Shown here: one piece after another, positions 1 through 12,580 of the stretch | Layout of the letters: each line of letters starts with the position of its first letter | Position numbering within the stretch: the first letter of the stretch is position 1 | Assembly: GCA_963921825.1 (NCBI GenBank) | Contig: OY997589.1 | Span: 41,550,638-41,614,637, forward strand | Length of the DNA stretch: 64,000 nt | Source: Erodium maritimum | Taxonomy: Eukaryota > Streptophyta > Magnoliopsida > Geraniales > Geraniaceae | Direction of reading: 5' to 3' | Notes under the pieces: generated by a model | The model's input: the letters and a program-made list of their open reading frames with translations, nothing else | The model's database searches: none | Told to the model about the DNA's origin: nothing | Made by a program: the position numbers and the translations under genes

Positions 1-2604
1 CCAGATCCGATATAACCGAACCCGAGACGTGAATGGAAGAACAAGGACAATAAAATAAAAAAGGCTAAAAAATTGAGACAACATTTTAAATCCACGATTC
101 ACATATTAAATAAAAAAAACTAATAAAAGTGTCCTCTGAGGTTTACAGTCAAGTTCGAATAAAACAAAACTGGGACAAGGTGTGTACGTCACTAGACAAA
201 CCCAGAACCCGGAGTCTCGCTCCCAGCTCTTCAAAATTCGAGATGTCCTCCTAATCAGACTCATGATCCATACCTGTAGGAAAAGCAGTAGGGGGTGAGC
301 ATTTCTCTCACCGTCACGGATACCCGACTGACCACGGCATACGAGTAAAAATACCAGGAACACCAATATGAATTCTGGGAAAAAGGTTATAGCTCACACA
401 TGATACCAAGACGTCGCACAGGCTAACCGTCAAACACACCAACATCTCTACCATCCTTTCCGAAATCGGAAACAAACAACAGAGATTACATCCTCTACAA
501 ACCAAGTTGCAAATGCACACATTATCACACAATATCAACACACATACTGCCTAGTTTCCGGTAGCAAACCGGCTGGGCCTAGCGCTGCCCCACAATACTT
601 TTTCCAACCGCCAATCAGAAAGGAGAGCCGACCTCTTCGCGGAACAAATCGCAACACTTTACCGGTTGCTAGTCGGAAGGTGGGCCCACCTCATCGCGGA
701 ACCACGACACCATTCGTCGATGGCGAATCGACAGGCGGGCCATACCTTAACCACCCATCACCACATAGATCACCAACACTCAATCAATTATCACAACACA
801 CTATCAATTATCGCACTTAACATACCAAGGCATTACCAACTATCAAGTCGCACGAGTCATTCAATGCACATGCAAGTTCAACACTCCAAGCGCACAACTA
901 GTCAAACATACAAGCACAACACACGCTAATTGGTATAACACGACAATTTACGGAGTATACCCAACCTACGGGCACAACCAGGTGCCCTCATGCATTTCTA
1001 TAGACATGCCAAGTATAATAAACCTACGGGCACAACCAGGTACCCTCATGCATTTCTACTAGTAACTTTCCCTAGTCAAACCGATATCCGGCTACTTTTC
1101 CCTACCTCGTAAGTCCATCCAAAATCCAAACGTAAGCTTCGAGAGCGAACCCGCCTAAAGCTCCCCTCTTCCGCGATCGATGGTAAAATCTAAAGTGTGG
1201 AAACAACACACTTTTAATACGCAAGCCAACTTTCATTTTTATGAAATTAACGCCCAAATGCAACCCCGACAAGTACCGCTCACTCCCAAACTTCCCAATT
1301 ACTCGACATTGTCAAAATGGGCCCGGAATGGCCCATTTCGCCCGGCTTGGCGAATCTGCCCAGGATCGGGAAAACGTCCCTCGGGGCTCCGAAAATTTCC
1401 ATTTTCATTTCTATCATTCCTACATCAATTCACGTGTTCCAACGAACTTGGCGGAATCAATTTCCGATGCCCGAGCGTTCTAATTCGGCAATTAAAGTTT
1501 CTAACCACATATTCCGAATTTTCACGAATCACTTCCATAATTCGTTCCGGGTGTGAATTATCGACTCGGTGTCACCCAAGACCACCCGAACCCGACAAAC
1601 CCGAACCCCGTCCAAGTGGGCCACACGGCCACACTTGGGCCGTGAGTGGTCGGACCGGACCGCCACCTTTGTGGCCGTTCACGGCTCCGTGACCCTCCCT
1701 CCGGCCATGGCCGGGCATGCCACACGGTGGCCGGATCTCCGGTGACAGGCTGGAGCTCCGGAGAACTTCCAATCGCCAGAAAAATCTCCCATTTTCCCCC
1801 AAAACGTTCCTAACAAGCCCTAGACTCTCACCCATCCATATTTCATCCATTTCTACCAAAAAACACGAAATCAAACTTGTCAAATGGAGAAAAGAAGGAG
1901 TGCCTACCGTAGCAAATGTTGAGAGGATCACGAATATGCAAAAATCAAGATGATCCGTCGGTTGGATCATCGGGAAATCGTCTCCCTTCTTCTCTTTCTC
2001 CTCCTCTTCTTCTTCTTCTTCCCTTGGCTCTCTCTCTCTCAAAGTATGGATGGCCACACATGTTTTATCCCTTTTGTAGATCCAAAGTTGAAATAAAAGA
2101 CCCATATGCTCTTCCCTTTTTGTCTTTTAGCCTTTAAGTTAAAGGTGGTAAGGTCATTTCTCACTCCTTATCACCCACAAGGTGACAAGTGGCAAGTGGT
2201 CCAAAGACCCACCTAAATATCTTGTAGATATTTTTTTGTCAGATTTGTCAAAATCAGATGTATTGGGCCCCGTTCGGTCCGTTTTTCGAGATATTTACGA
2301 AATCTCGCGTTTTACAAGGAAATGACCCAACTAAGACCGCTGCGACGACGACTAAGATTTTTTGATCCCGTTCGGGCCTCGAACAGACCGAACTTCGTTT
2401 GGTTGACTTTTTCGGCAAAAAGTCAACTTTTTCAGAATTGGTCACAAAGTTGCCCCGAGTCACCCGAAACTCATTTTGGTCGATATCGGGGTCAACTTAG
2501 GTCTCATATGACTCTCGGGGTCAAGTTTAGGTCTATTTAGGTGGATTTCCATATTTCCCGTTTTCCGCCGGTTTGTCCGACGTTGACTTGGAGCGGTCCT
2601 TACA
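1..2604 (-). repeat. Ty3/gypsy-type LTR, cut by the window edge
   Basis: Read on the minus strand this begins TGTAAGGACCGCTCC at 2604, the same style of start as the solo LTR at 23884. On the plus strand its far end (CAGATCCGATATAACCGAAC, position 2 onward) matches the terminal part of the LTRs at 25715 and 34292 (TGTCACGCCCCAAATCC...), so only about ten terminal bases lie outside the window. Length and base composition agree with the roughly 2.9-3.0 kb LTRs elsewhere here. Whether it is a solo LTR or one end of an element cannot be seen. Open frames inside it (for example 106-366 and 1572-2105 minus) look like chance ORFs. Confidence 0.7.
963..1058. repeat. 58-bp-period tandem duplication in LTR
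   Basis: A 38-bp unit beginning AACCTACGGGCACAACCAGG at 963 is repeated at 1021 with one visible change (GGTGCCC versus GGTACCC). It lies inside the left-edge LTR. Confidence 0.8.
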
Positions 2605-2637
2605 CAGAGAGAGAGCTAGGGCTCGGGGTCGGGGACG

Positions 2638-2659
2638 GAGAGAGAGAGAGAGAGAGAGG
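2638..2659. repeat. (GA)n microsatellite
   Basis: About eleven GA units, just outside the 2604 LTR boundary. Confidence 0.85.
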
Positions 2660-2689
2660 ATAGTAGTGGGAAATTGATACGTAAATATG

Positions 2690-4810
2690 ACCTAAGTAGA
2701 CACCATGCCGACGGATACGCATTCGTCAGTACACATAGTTAAACAAAACGACGTCGTCACGAGAACCACACTTAGCTAAAAATGATATTATGTCCACAGT
2801 TGTACCGACAGATAGGGTATCTATCGGTATGTAACGTTATTTGGATTGAGCAAATAAACGTCCTTCTTCTTTACCGTCATTGTGTTGCTAATAGAACGTG
2901 AAGATCACTTGTCATTGCATATCTATATTATAAGAATGTATAATAATATAAAATATCATATTTATAAAATTTACGGTACCATGTCATATTTCATATGTGG
3001 TATCAGAATAGTTGAATGTAGATCAATAGTCAAATTGGCCATTTCAAGTAATATGTGTACCGTTACTTTGTATATTATGTAATAAAGACCGTTCATATGG
3101 TACATAATGTTCTATGTATTAGCCATATGCAAAAAAAAACATTCATCTGAAGGTTGAGAAGACTTGATCGATGTAGTCAACCACTTGAGAAAATTTTGGT
3201 CAACTCACCTTACCCACTGGTGCATGTAACTTGTGCGACGAATGTACGAGCTGGTTAAGTAGTCCACCCTAACGACGGATATAATGTATTTGTGGGCCAA
3301 TAATCAAATTGTTGGATAATTCACAAAATACAATGTACACAATTCAAATTTTCACCGTATTTGTGTTTTTGTTGTTCTAAAACAATTATCGAACAAAATA
3401 CTGGATAAAAGCATGTTTATCAGTTGGAAGAATTTTTCAATTTATGATCAAAACAGTGCATTTGCTCTCTGTTTGAGGAACTTGTATATGTCAGTAAGGT
3501 TGTCGGTACACCAACGGATACAAGCCCTGGAAGAAATGCATGATGATCATGAGGTTGGTCCCTGAAGAAAGAGAGGGACTACACAACCATTGGTTGGTCC
3601 TCCTCAGTCATCCATCAAGCGACCTTCGTGTGATATCCTAAGCATCATGCCCGATCTTATGTCAATTTTCTAATGGAGAACACCTACCATCAACGTGAGG
3701 ATGGAAACTAAACTTCTACTAGTTTGAGATCATGAAGACTTAATTATGATTTTTTTAATATGGTTTTGATGACTGGGTTATGCCTATCGACTATATGTTT
3801 TAGATTTTCATATTCACTGAATGCTGGTTTATCAAGTTTGATATGCATTACTTTTCCAATATGTTTTAGAGTTTCATATTCATTGAAGGTTGATTTTTGA
3901 ATGTTAGTTTTTGGGTTTTTTAGTTGTGTTAATATGCACATATTTGTGACATGATGGAACCAAACTCGGATGCTCGGGAAGAGCATAGGTGGAACTGACG
4001 TCTTGCCACCGATATTGTGTACCTAAAGCCTAAACCAAGAAAAGCCAAGCGTGCTGAAGTTACCGTCGAAGCTGCAACAAATTTTTTTTGCCAAAGTTCT
4101 CGTTGAAACTGATGTGATTCCTCAACCCGATGATGCTCCTCAACTATGCATGTAGATGAGCTTGTGTGGTTCAATAAATTTTTACAAATATAGAGGAAGA
4201 AAAATAAATATACGAGTACGTTATGCATCGTGTGAATGCTACAACTAGTTCTGATTAGGTTTTACTACTATGATTGTGTGTGTTTGGACTATGACTTATA
4301 TTATGTATTTCAAGTTTCGGGAATATGTTTGTTGTTTACATTATGTATGACTAGTAGTCCTGCACCAAGAAAAAAAATTGATTTGAGGTACAAGGTTTTT
4401 AGTAAATTTGGTTTTCTTTTTTTAAAGTTAATTTGTATCATACCGACATATAACATATATGTGTCTAAATTTTCATCCGTTACCGATAGATATAATTTAT
4501 AATCAGGCATTTAATACAGTTGTCCGTAAGGTGAAACACTTGTACAACGGATACTATATCCGCCGGTGGGATTATAAATCCTTACTAACGGATATAATTT
4601 CTAATTCGGGGCTTACAACATATTTTGGTAAGGTGATACAATTCCGCAACAAATATTATATTCGTCGGTAGGAACATATCTCATTAACGACATATACATT
4701 CCCATATTCCGTCGTTGGAGAAGAGGGTCCCTTGTCCAATAGATACTATATCCGTCGGTAAGGAAGCAAATTCTTGTCGATGGATGACTTGCCTCTGTCG
4801 ATGAAGACAA
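2690..4810. mobile_element. Degenerate DNA-transposon-like region (CACTA-like subterminal motifs)
   Basis: Short direct and inverted copies of a motif close to ACGGATA / TATCCGTCGG recur near 2708, 2803, 2820, 3271, 3510, 4480, 4550, 4590, 4660 and 4745. Clusters of such motifs in both orientations are typical of CACTA (En/Spm) subterminal regions. I found no clear CACTA/TAGTG termini, target duplication or transposase frame, so the class is tentative and the borders are approximate. Nothing convincing is coding. Confidence 0.3.
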
Positions 4811-5173
4811 TTTCTATACTAATGTAAACCCACACCTGAAAATTTAAGCATTTTACCATTATACATGATTGCTAAAGTTTCTATTCTTGCCTTTTATGTG
4901 ACTCAATTGAGGATAAGATGTGATGTACATTTATTTTCATTAATACAAATTCTAGCTTTCTTGTATTATTCTGTAAGTCCAAGAACCGCTATATATGGAT
5001 CCATAGGTCGTACTATGAGGTTCACAAGTGCTATATGCAAAAAAAATTATTGTTATTACACATCTTGCGCGGTTTAAGAACGTTATGGTGTACTCTCTTC
5101 CAACGATGAAGAGATCGTATCATTGAAAGCGTCTTCCCCTAAACCTTAACCTGAGTTCATCTTTCTAGTAATG
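4811..5173. other. Unassigned interval
   Basis: AT-rich sequence between the CACTA-like region and the 3' LTR of the old copia element. I see no gene, RNA or repeat structure here. Confidence 0.5.
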
Positions 5174-5380
5174 CTTGTATATTGAATGAATTGAAATGAA
5201 ATATAAGTGTCTATTCATAGCACATGAGTGATGAGTCCTATACACATTGGAATCTATCACTAACACATGATAAGTACAATCTTGATAACTACAACACATG
5301 ATAAACTCAATGTGAAGATAATCATCAAGGATAATGATTATCATACTAACAAGGATATGCTTGAGTTAGTTGAGCTGATA
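5174..5380 (-). repeat. 3' LTR of old copia element
   Basis: About 207 bp that align with 18619-18821, sharing for example AAGGATAATGATTATCATAC and TATGCTTGAGTTAGTTGAGC. It is preceded, in element orientation, by a G-rich polypurine stretch (CTTGTGGGGGCG, complement of 5381-5393). The end homologous to 18588-18618 is missing or unrecognisable. No clear target duplication was found. Confidence 0.75.
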
Positions 5381-5384
5381 CGCC

Positions 5385-6900
5385 CCCACAAGCTGAAGGT
5401 GGAGTAGAGTGAAGTCTAAGCTTGTCACAAAACTTGCCAAAAAAAGGACGCGGGAGTGGTTTGGTGAGAACATCCGTCAATTGATCAGCAGAAGCAAGAG
5501 GAGACATAGTCACTGCACGCTGGAGGACTAATTGACGAACAAAGTGAGAATCAACTTCAACATGTCTTGTGCGAGTTGTAAACACAGGGTTTGTGGAGAG
5601 GTAAACAACCCTCACATTATCACACAAGATGTGGGGTGGCCGTGTGAGAGTAATACCAAGCTCAATTAACAAGTACTTGACCCAACGAAGTTCAACACAA
5701 ACATCAGTCACTACCTTAAACTCCAACTTTGTGCAGGAACGATCCACTATTTCCTGTGTGAGCTCCACCTAATAAAGTTAGGACCCAAATAGACAAGGAA
5801 GCCACATGTGGAACGATGGTCATCAGGGAAACCGGCCTAATCTGCATCACTAAACGTCGTAAGTGTAGGTAAGGTATGTCGGACAATGAGTAAGCCATCA
5901 ATGATCGCTCCCAAAAGATATTGGAGAACACGTTTAAGTGCTTTAAGGTGACATTTCATCGGGTTGTGCATGAGCTGACACAACTTGTCGGCCGCAAAGG
6001 ATATATCCGGACGAGTCAAGGTGGCATACTACAGGCTGCTGCACAACTTGCGATATAAGGTACCCTCAGATGTAGACCATGGAGATGCAGATTCGTTGGT
6101 GAGGATTTCTTTAGCATGTAGATGAGTTGGACAAGGCTTACACATTCTCATGCCAACAAGATGAATGATATCTCGGAAATACTGTTGTTAGGAAAGAACA
6201 AGGCCCTGAGCACAAGGAATAATTTGTATACCAAGAAAATAACTCAACCGGACAAGGTCACGAAGTTGGAACTTAGCTGATAACCAAGTAACGTGATGAT
6301 TAATCAATGAGTTATCACTACCAATGATGATCACATCATCAACGTAGACAAGTAAAAATATCTCACGTCCTGACACCCTGTAGATGAATAATGAAGAGTT
6401 TGTGTTAGAACCAATAAAACCCAACGTAAGTAATACGAAACTAAGGCGTTGGAACCACGCCCTCAGAGCTTGTTTAAGCCCGTACAACGATTTGTGTAAT
6501 TTACACAAATAATGAGGAAATTTGGAGTTCACGAAGCCTTGTGGTTGAAATGTATATACCGTCTCAGATAAATCACCATTAATAAAGGCATTACAAACAT
6601 CAAGTTGTCGAAGAGACCATCCCCGAGACACTACAAGTGTGAGCACAACTCGAATTTTCGTTGGTTTGAGTACGGGGCTAAAGGTCTCATTATAATCAAT
6701 TCCAAATTCCTATGTGAACCCACGAGCCACTAAACGAGCTTTATATCGATCTACGACCCCTTCAACTGTATGTTTTATTTTGAATAACCACCGATTACCA
6801 ACAACATTCACATTAGGAGGAGGAGGTACTAGTGACCACGTATTATTCCGATGAAGAGCTTCCTTTTCAACGCCCATCGCTCGTTTCTATTCCAGAAACT
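5385..6900 (-). pseudogene. copia RT-RNase H fragments (old element)
   Basis: Minus-strand frames 6646-6188, 6019-5837 and 5768-5346 together show a Ty1/copia RVT_2 reverse transcriptase followed by RNase H. Visible motifs are QLDVCNAFINGDL, LYGLKQALRAWF, the catalytic LLVYVDDVIIIGS (YVDD retained) and DLVRLSYFLGIQI, then TRPDISFAAD, LCDNVRVVYLSTNPV, HVEVDSHFVRQLV and the terminal QLTDVLTKPLP. The RT start continues in degraded form to about 6900. Frames are separated by stops and shifts, so no functional polyprotein can be made. Between 6900 and 7540 lies the weakly conserved linker between integrase and RT. Confidence 0.88.
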
Positions 6901-7540
6901 TAACAACTTGTTTGTAGGTGGAGGGTTCACTGATAGTGATCGAGGTGGTGGTAGTTAGGACACGCGGTTTAGGGTGTGGACGAAGAGTCATAGGGTGGGC
7001 TGTCTATCGAGGTGGAAAAGAAGGGATGTCAGGTGCAGGCAAGGAGCGGTTTGGTGTTGACAGAGGAGGAGGAATTAGTATCGTAAGGAGTCGAGGAAGG
7101 TTGGGAATGCACATCATGCACAGTCAAACAAGAGTTAATAACATGAGATGGAGAGAAAGACAAAATAGAAGGTGATGGTGGCACAGGAACTATCGACAGT
7201 ACCAGTGTCGGTGAACGGAGTAGTGGATGTAAGGTTGCACAAAGAAAGAGGGAGATGGTGGCAAGAATAACAAGTACCTCGTGTCAACACCAATTGTAGA
7301 TTGAAAAGGAAACACATGTTCATCAGATCGTGCATGACGAGACACATAAATGCGACCATTAGTTATATCCTAACACCTATAACCTAAGTATGATAGAGAA
7401 TACCCAAGAAAAACAAATTGTTTAGACTAAAAATAAAATTTATGCTTGTTGTATGGTCGAAGTAACGGATATACAGCACGCCCAAAAACCTTAAGAAAAA
7501 AGAAATCAGGAGACTGTTTATAGAGTAGGGAAAACCTTGA

Positions 7541-7915
7541 ATCCTAACTGTGTTGGAAAGGTGTTTTTCACGTCGTAACTGAGGGTCACCTTTTGTTACA
7601 TGTCCTATACCAAAAGTGGTTCTTTTTTACAAAACATGAAAAATGACACCAAAAAAGTGGTATAATGTTTGCATTCGATGGTTTTTCCTCTTAATTTTTG
7701 TATAATTTGCGTTTATCAGTGCACTACAAGAGGTAGGTGGTATAAATTTACCAAAAAAAAACACTTTTTTTGGGTGTCATTTTTCATGTTTGTCAAAAAA
7801 AAAACCCACATTTTGTATAGGACATGTGACAAAAGGTGACCTTTGGTATAGGACATGTAACAAAAGGTGACCCTCAGTTAGGACGTGAAAAACACATTTC
7901 CAACACAGTTAGGAT
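7541..7915. mobile_element. MITE with about 75-bp terminal inverted repeats
   Basis: The left end (ATCCTAACTGTGTTGGAAA...) is repeated in inverse at the right end (...TTTCCAACACAGTTAGGAT). The arms extend about 75 bp with few mismatches, through GGTCACCTTTTGTTACATG. The centre is AT-rich and has no ORF. The element lies inside the integrase/RT linker of the old copia. No target duplication could be fixed with confidence, so the superfamily is open. Confidence 0.85.
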
Positions 7916-7916
7916 C

Positions 7917-8785
7917 CGGCGTTTGTGAGAGGAGTGTGACCATTAAGAGAAGAACATGGTAAACTCCCAATATTTGAAAGAAGTACCCGAATGAGCAAGT
8001 AAGGCCAAACCCATATCAACAATTGCCCAAATTTTTCTCTCAATTATCCCATTTTCTTCATGGGTATGGGGAAAAGAAACACGATGATTAACGCCAATGA
8101 AGTGAATGTATTTGTTGACAGACCTATATTCACCACCCCAATCAGAGTTAAGGGCTTTAGTAGAAGCGTTAAATTGTCTCTCAACAAATAACTGGAATTA
8201 GCGAAATTGAGAAAGAGTATCATTCTTATTTGTAATAGGAAAAAACCACGTAAACAAGGAGTGATCATCAATAAAAATAACAAAATATTTATAACCAGAA
8301 GTATAGGCCATAGGTGTAGGACCCCAAACATCATAATGAATCAAATCCAAAGGCGAAACACTACGATTATTCGTTAACGATAAGGAAAGACGATGAGATT
8401 TTCCTAAACAACAAGCATGACATTGATCAGAATTAGGACGCTTGGAAGAGCATGGAAGCTGAAATTGGTTGACGAGACGTCTCAGTGCGTGATGTTGGGT
8501 AAACCTAAAAGGGCATGCCAATCATAATTGAAGGAAAATGAGCACTGTAACCGAGGACATGAATGGAAGAGACGTCTTAGACAACGATACAGAGCACTAT
8601 CACTTGTTCCTTTCAAAAGCATCTGATAATTTTGATCCTTCACAACACAATTAACATCATCAAATTCAACCATGTAGTTATTGTCAGTGCATAATTTCTT
8701 CATAGATAGTAATGGTCTGGTAAGCTAGGGAATATGTAAAACAGTATTGAGATAAAGGGTTCGAGCTGAAGTTGGTAGATGCCCT
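7917..8785 (-). pseudogene. copia GAG-pre-integrase and integrase fragment (old element)
   Basis: Minus-strand frames 8703-8482, 8521-8198 and 8334-8044 carry the HHCC-like zinc region (QHHALRRLVNQF ... CHACCLGKSHRL), then the integrase start PLDLIHYDVWGP, whose Asp is in place, and YKYFVIFIDDHSLFTWFFP. A further piece (VVNIGLSTNTFTSL) is related to the usual SDWGGEF region. Frameshifts separate the parts. The sequence stops at 8785, where the young copia is inserted, and resumes at 17252. Confidence 0.82.
8781..8785. repeat. Target-site duplication GCCCT (left)
   Basis: GCCCT directly precedes the young copia 5' LTR and is repeated at 17247-17251 directly after its 3' LTR. A 5-bp duplication is standard for LTR retrotransposons and fixes both element borders. 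Confidence 0.92.
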
Positions 8786-10473
8786 TGTTAGTCTTAGTGC
8801 CCATAGTTCAATCCTAAATGTCCAAATGTATATATCATCGTTAGCAATAAAATCAAAACGGCTTTATATTACTTATGTGTTGGAGTAATATATCGATGTG
8901 TGCTCTGATCTATGCCCACCATGCGAATAGAACCATAGATTTAGATAGATCATACTCGATGGGTCCCTAGTCAACAAAGCTTCATTAGAAGCGACTAGTA
9001 TGAAAGATGGCTCTTTATGGCTTACGTTCTGTTAGTCATTGGAATGGGATTCCGGAGTCTGATCATAGATATCATGTGGGACATGATATTGGACGACCCG
9101 CCCTGAATATGTGCCATAGATTAAGTCATGAACATATTCAGTGTCGTAGCTTGTCATGTATCCTTAGACCAAGGAGTCTTTGTGATCGCTATGTAGTCAA
9201 CAGCTGAGTTTGACCTGAGCCTAACGTTGTCCGTAACAGGGCTTCCATAACGGCCAGGATTGGCTTGGAGACGGGCTACATGAGTGACACGAAAGACGGC
9301 TAAGGGATTTATCCCTCATACTGAGGTATGAGAAAGATATCAGTTCTCGGCCGCTTGATCGAGAGTGACTGAAAGAATAGCATGGCCATGCACATGATAC
9401 TGGGTATCATATCTTTAGTCATCTCACATATCAAGGAACATTGATTGAGAATAATAAGGATGACGGCTCTATGCCTTATCTCAATCAGGATATCGGAGAT
9501 AAAAGGATAATGATAGGGATGACGGAAAGGTTAGAATCGACAGGGTCGATTCGTTATGCAGTGTCAGGCAATACTAAAGTCTCGTTAGTTGCCACTTAAA
9601 TAGGATCAAGTAAAATGGGATTTTACGTTGATCTATTGACATGCATAAACCTAAGGGTCACACCGGAGGATGGAACTCATTGACACATTTATGGAGAATG
9701 GCCAAAAGGGAGTTGTCTCGGGACATGACCAAAACTGGGTTTTGGGTCATGTGCCCGTAAGTGAATAGGACTTTACGGATCGAGACAAGGCTTGGAGTCT
9801 TGGGATTGATCGCGTCGGATAATGTTGGACATTTCCGGTATGGAAGGCTTGGAGGCGATGAGCGAATCATGGGACCTCGTTGGAAATGGCCACGGGCCAT
9901 GTTCCAAGAGGCCCATGAAAGGCCCATGCAACCAAGGCCCATGGAACTAATTAATCAAGTCTTGATTAATTAGTACTAAGCAAGCAAGACAAGGATTAAG
10001 GTGTTGGTGATTCACCACCTAACCCAATCTTGTCTTGCCATACTTTGTCCTATTTACACCTTACTTGACACCATACTTGTCCCATGCCTTTAGTTGGACA
10101 AGTATGGGTTTTGTTATGTTTAAGTCATCTTTTTTCAACATAACAAACACAAGACAAGAATAGGAAACACAACTTCTCTCTCCCTTCCCTTGCAATTTCG
10201 GGTTTGGCAAGCTCCCACCTCCATTTTTGTGTTCTTGAGTCCTCAAAGAGAAGAACTACGTGGCTTTGATTCCCATGTGGATGCGTAGGCGTCTTGGAGA
10301 CTCAAGCCAATCATTCGTTAACCGGTGTTCTTGTTTTGGTAAGAACTAGCGCTGAATTTTTCTCTTGTGAATCCATTCTTTGTTAGTTGTTTCATGGTTT
10401 TAATCGTCTCTTGGTTTTCATTGATTTTCCGCTGCGAGTTGGTTCATCTCCAACCCTACCTCGAGACCCAACA
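8786..10473 (+). repeat. 5' LTR of young copia copy 1
   Basis: Starts TGTTAGTCTTAG and ends GAGACCCAACA, giving the standard TG...CA ends. It is near-identical to 15559-17246 and, inverted, to 50182-51867 and 56956-58641. Short frames conserved among the four LTRs (for example 94 aa on the minus strand at 9658-9942) reflect recent common origin rather than coding. Confidence 0.95.
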
Positions 10474-10474
10474 G

Positions 10475-10486
10475 TGGTATCAGAGC
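10475..10486 (+). other. Primer binding site, tRNA-iMet type
   Basis: TGGTATCAGAGC one base after the 5' LTR, complementary to the 3' end of plant initiator tRNA-Met, the usual copia primer. Confidence 0.95.
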
Positions 10487-12029
10487 CGTGCTACCTTCGG
10501 GATTCACAAGACGGTGTTCTAAGTTTCGGTTTTGCTTGAAAGTTTCGTTTTTGGCATGTTGTTTTGCTAAATTGTTTGATAACATGTTTTAAATTATTGT
10601 TTATGGATTTAATACATGTAAAATTAATTTTTGAAAATTATTTCAAATCTGGAAATTTTGAAAAAGATTTGATTTTTCGGGTCTCGGGAGCGGGACTCTC
10701 GGGGAGCCGAAACCGGGACCGAACGGGGCTCCGTTGGACGGAGCTAGGCTAAGCATGACCATTGGATGGTTGATATGCCAATGCTAAACCGTTTTGTTAG
10801 TTATGACGAGTTTGGAACCGTCATGACGAACTCGAAGATCAAATGTTCAAAAGTTTCATTTTTGAACGGTTTCGATAAACCGAGCATCAAAAATTTTCGA
10901 AACTTGGCTATTGATTAAAACCGGAAAATCACATGACGTTTGATAACATGCTTGTTTGATAACACGATGTGTGATGTGATGTTGGCATGGTGTACATAAT
11001 ATCCCCGAGCTCGATTTAATTATTTATCGCTTTTCACGGCCTGTGAGCCGTTAGTGTTAGCGTGTAATTATTTTTTCAAGGTGTGGTCGTCGAACCACTT
11101 TTTTGTAATATTTATTTATTCCCGACCTGCGAGTCGTGTATTAAATTTTAATATTTTACTCAAGATGAAGAAAGGGCGAAAAGGTCATTTGGTGGCTTTT
11201 CGGGTGTTGGCATCGGCTTGGAGTCGGTGGAGCTCAAGAAGCTAGTGGGAGTTAGTTTAGGGGGCTATTATGTGCACATTTATCGCTTTATGCTTGGTTT
11301 AGTTTATGCATGATTAATTCTATTCGTTTTAGAATTGCATGCTTAACTTTATTTACCGAGCATATCACCTCACATGCAAAGATAAAATTGGAATTTTAAT
11401 CCTTGTGTGTGAACCCTTAGAACCGTCATTGCATTGGATGTAGTTGAAGGATTCAAAGGAAGAATTACATTGGATGTAATTTGAGGCATCATTGCATTTG
11501 GAATGTAGTTGATGTGCTCATCGCATCTAGGATGTGCCAAAGTTTTGAACACAACTGGACAAGTAAAAGCGGGTCATGTCCGATACCTCCCAATCATCAA
11601 CACCTTACTACCTCCCCGTCCTATGGGTGTCGTGCGCATTAGCGGAGCATCCATGGGGAAGCGGGGTAGTAGGTTTGGACGACATATGTGGGTGTCGTGC
11701 GCATTAGCGGAGCACCTACATAGTGACGAACCATAGTTGAAAATTGGTGGACCCGACTACGATTCTCGGCCTAAGGTTGAGCTAGGGTAACAGATAGGGT
11801 AAGTCGTGTACATAAGTACATACCCTAGCCAAGAGTCACATTGGATGTGATTGGATGGAGTCCTACCTACATAGCTCGATTAAGAGGTGAGCATTAGTTC
11901 AGCTTAATCGAGTGAATCAAGGATCTTGGTTTCAGATTCTAAAGGTTTAGAATCGATTGTTGGTGTTTAAGCTTGATCTTCATAAAATTTATTCAGTTTA
12001 CTGATTGAATTTTATCTGTTGTAGATCAA
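10487..12029 (+). other. Untranslated leader of young copia copy 1
   Basis: About 1.5 kb between primer site and gag with no convincing coding region. It holds short internal repetitions such as CATTGGATGTAATT near 11430-11490 and 11840, and GTGTCGTGCGCATTAGCGGA at 11626 and 11692. The same leader is present inverted in copy 2 (55399-56943). Confidence 0.75.
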
Positions 12030-12580
12030 ATGGCAAATTCAGCGAACATTAATAGTTTGTCATTAAAAACCATTCTTGACAGGGTCAAGCTAAATGAGAC
12101 AAACTATTTGGACTGGTACAGAATTTTGAGGATAGTCCTCAAGTCTGAACGCAAAGAATATGTCCATGACAAGGCTGTCTCTAAGACCATATCAGAGTTA
12201 CATGAAGTGTCATTAATTGCTGAGAAGAATATATCAGGGGTCTGGGAACCAAGGATATTCTGATGGTCAACAAGGGAATTGGAAGTGGCAAGGGCGGGGC
12301 CCATGCACACTTGGCAGGAAAGATGAGACACATGAGAATGTCTGCTTCTACTGCCAACAGCCTGGTCATTGGAACCGGGATTACAGGAAGTTCACGGCTG
12401 ATCTGAAGAAGGGCAGTGGGACTGCGCCTTCATCAAATAGCGTGGATGATCTGAAGAAGGGCAGTAGGACTGCGCCTTCATCAGGAAACCTGGATGATCT
12501 AAGGAAGGGCGGTGGGACCATGCCTTCATCCGGTATTAACTCTATAGAGCTACATCTCTCTACTTCCAAAGATTCATGGG
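12030..12580 (+). pseudogene. copia gag remnant, core deleted
   Basis: The first 78 codons (MANSANINSLSLKTILD ... NYLDWYRILRIVL) are the N-terminus of a copia gag. The frame then jumps from the SKTISELHEVSLIAEKN segment almost directly to the pre-knuckle region (GNQGYSDGQQGNWKWQGRG, about 12240), with a stop at 12261-12263, so most of the gag/UBN2 core is missing. The zinc knuckle CFYCQQPGHWNRDY has its last Cys replaced by Tyr. Three 16-residue repeats follow. Copy 2 has the same stop, deletion and Tyr, so the defects predate both insertions. Confidence 0.88.
12400..12543 (+). repeat. 48-bp tandem repeat in gag tail (3 units)
   Basis: Three in-frame units of 16 codons, consensus DLKKGSGTAPSSxxxD, directly after the degenerate zinc knuckle. 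Units 1 and 2 differ at a few positions; unit 3 is more diverged. The inverted copy in copy 2 (about 54880-55022) has the same array. Confidence 0.85.

Noticed and set aside
1572-2105. 177-aa minus-strand frame with a Glu-rich stretch
   Set aside because: Lies inside an LTR. The Glu run comes from a CTT/CTC microsatellite, and there are no domain features.
9658-9942. A 94-aa frame present in all four copia LTRs (also 16431-16715, 50711-50995, 57485-57769)
   Set aside because: All four LTRs are nearly identical because the insertions are recent, so a shared chance frame is expected. It has no domain or coding bias.
10475-10486. tRNA gene fragment
   Set aside because: TGGTATCAGAGC here and at the other LTR borders is a reverse-transcription primer site; no cloverleaf sequence surrounds it.
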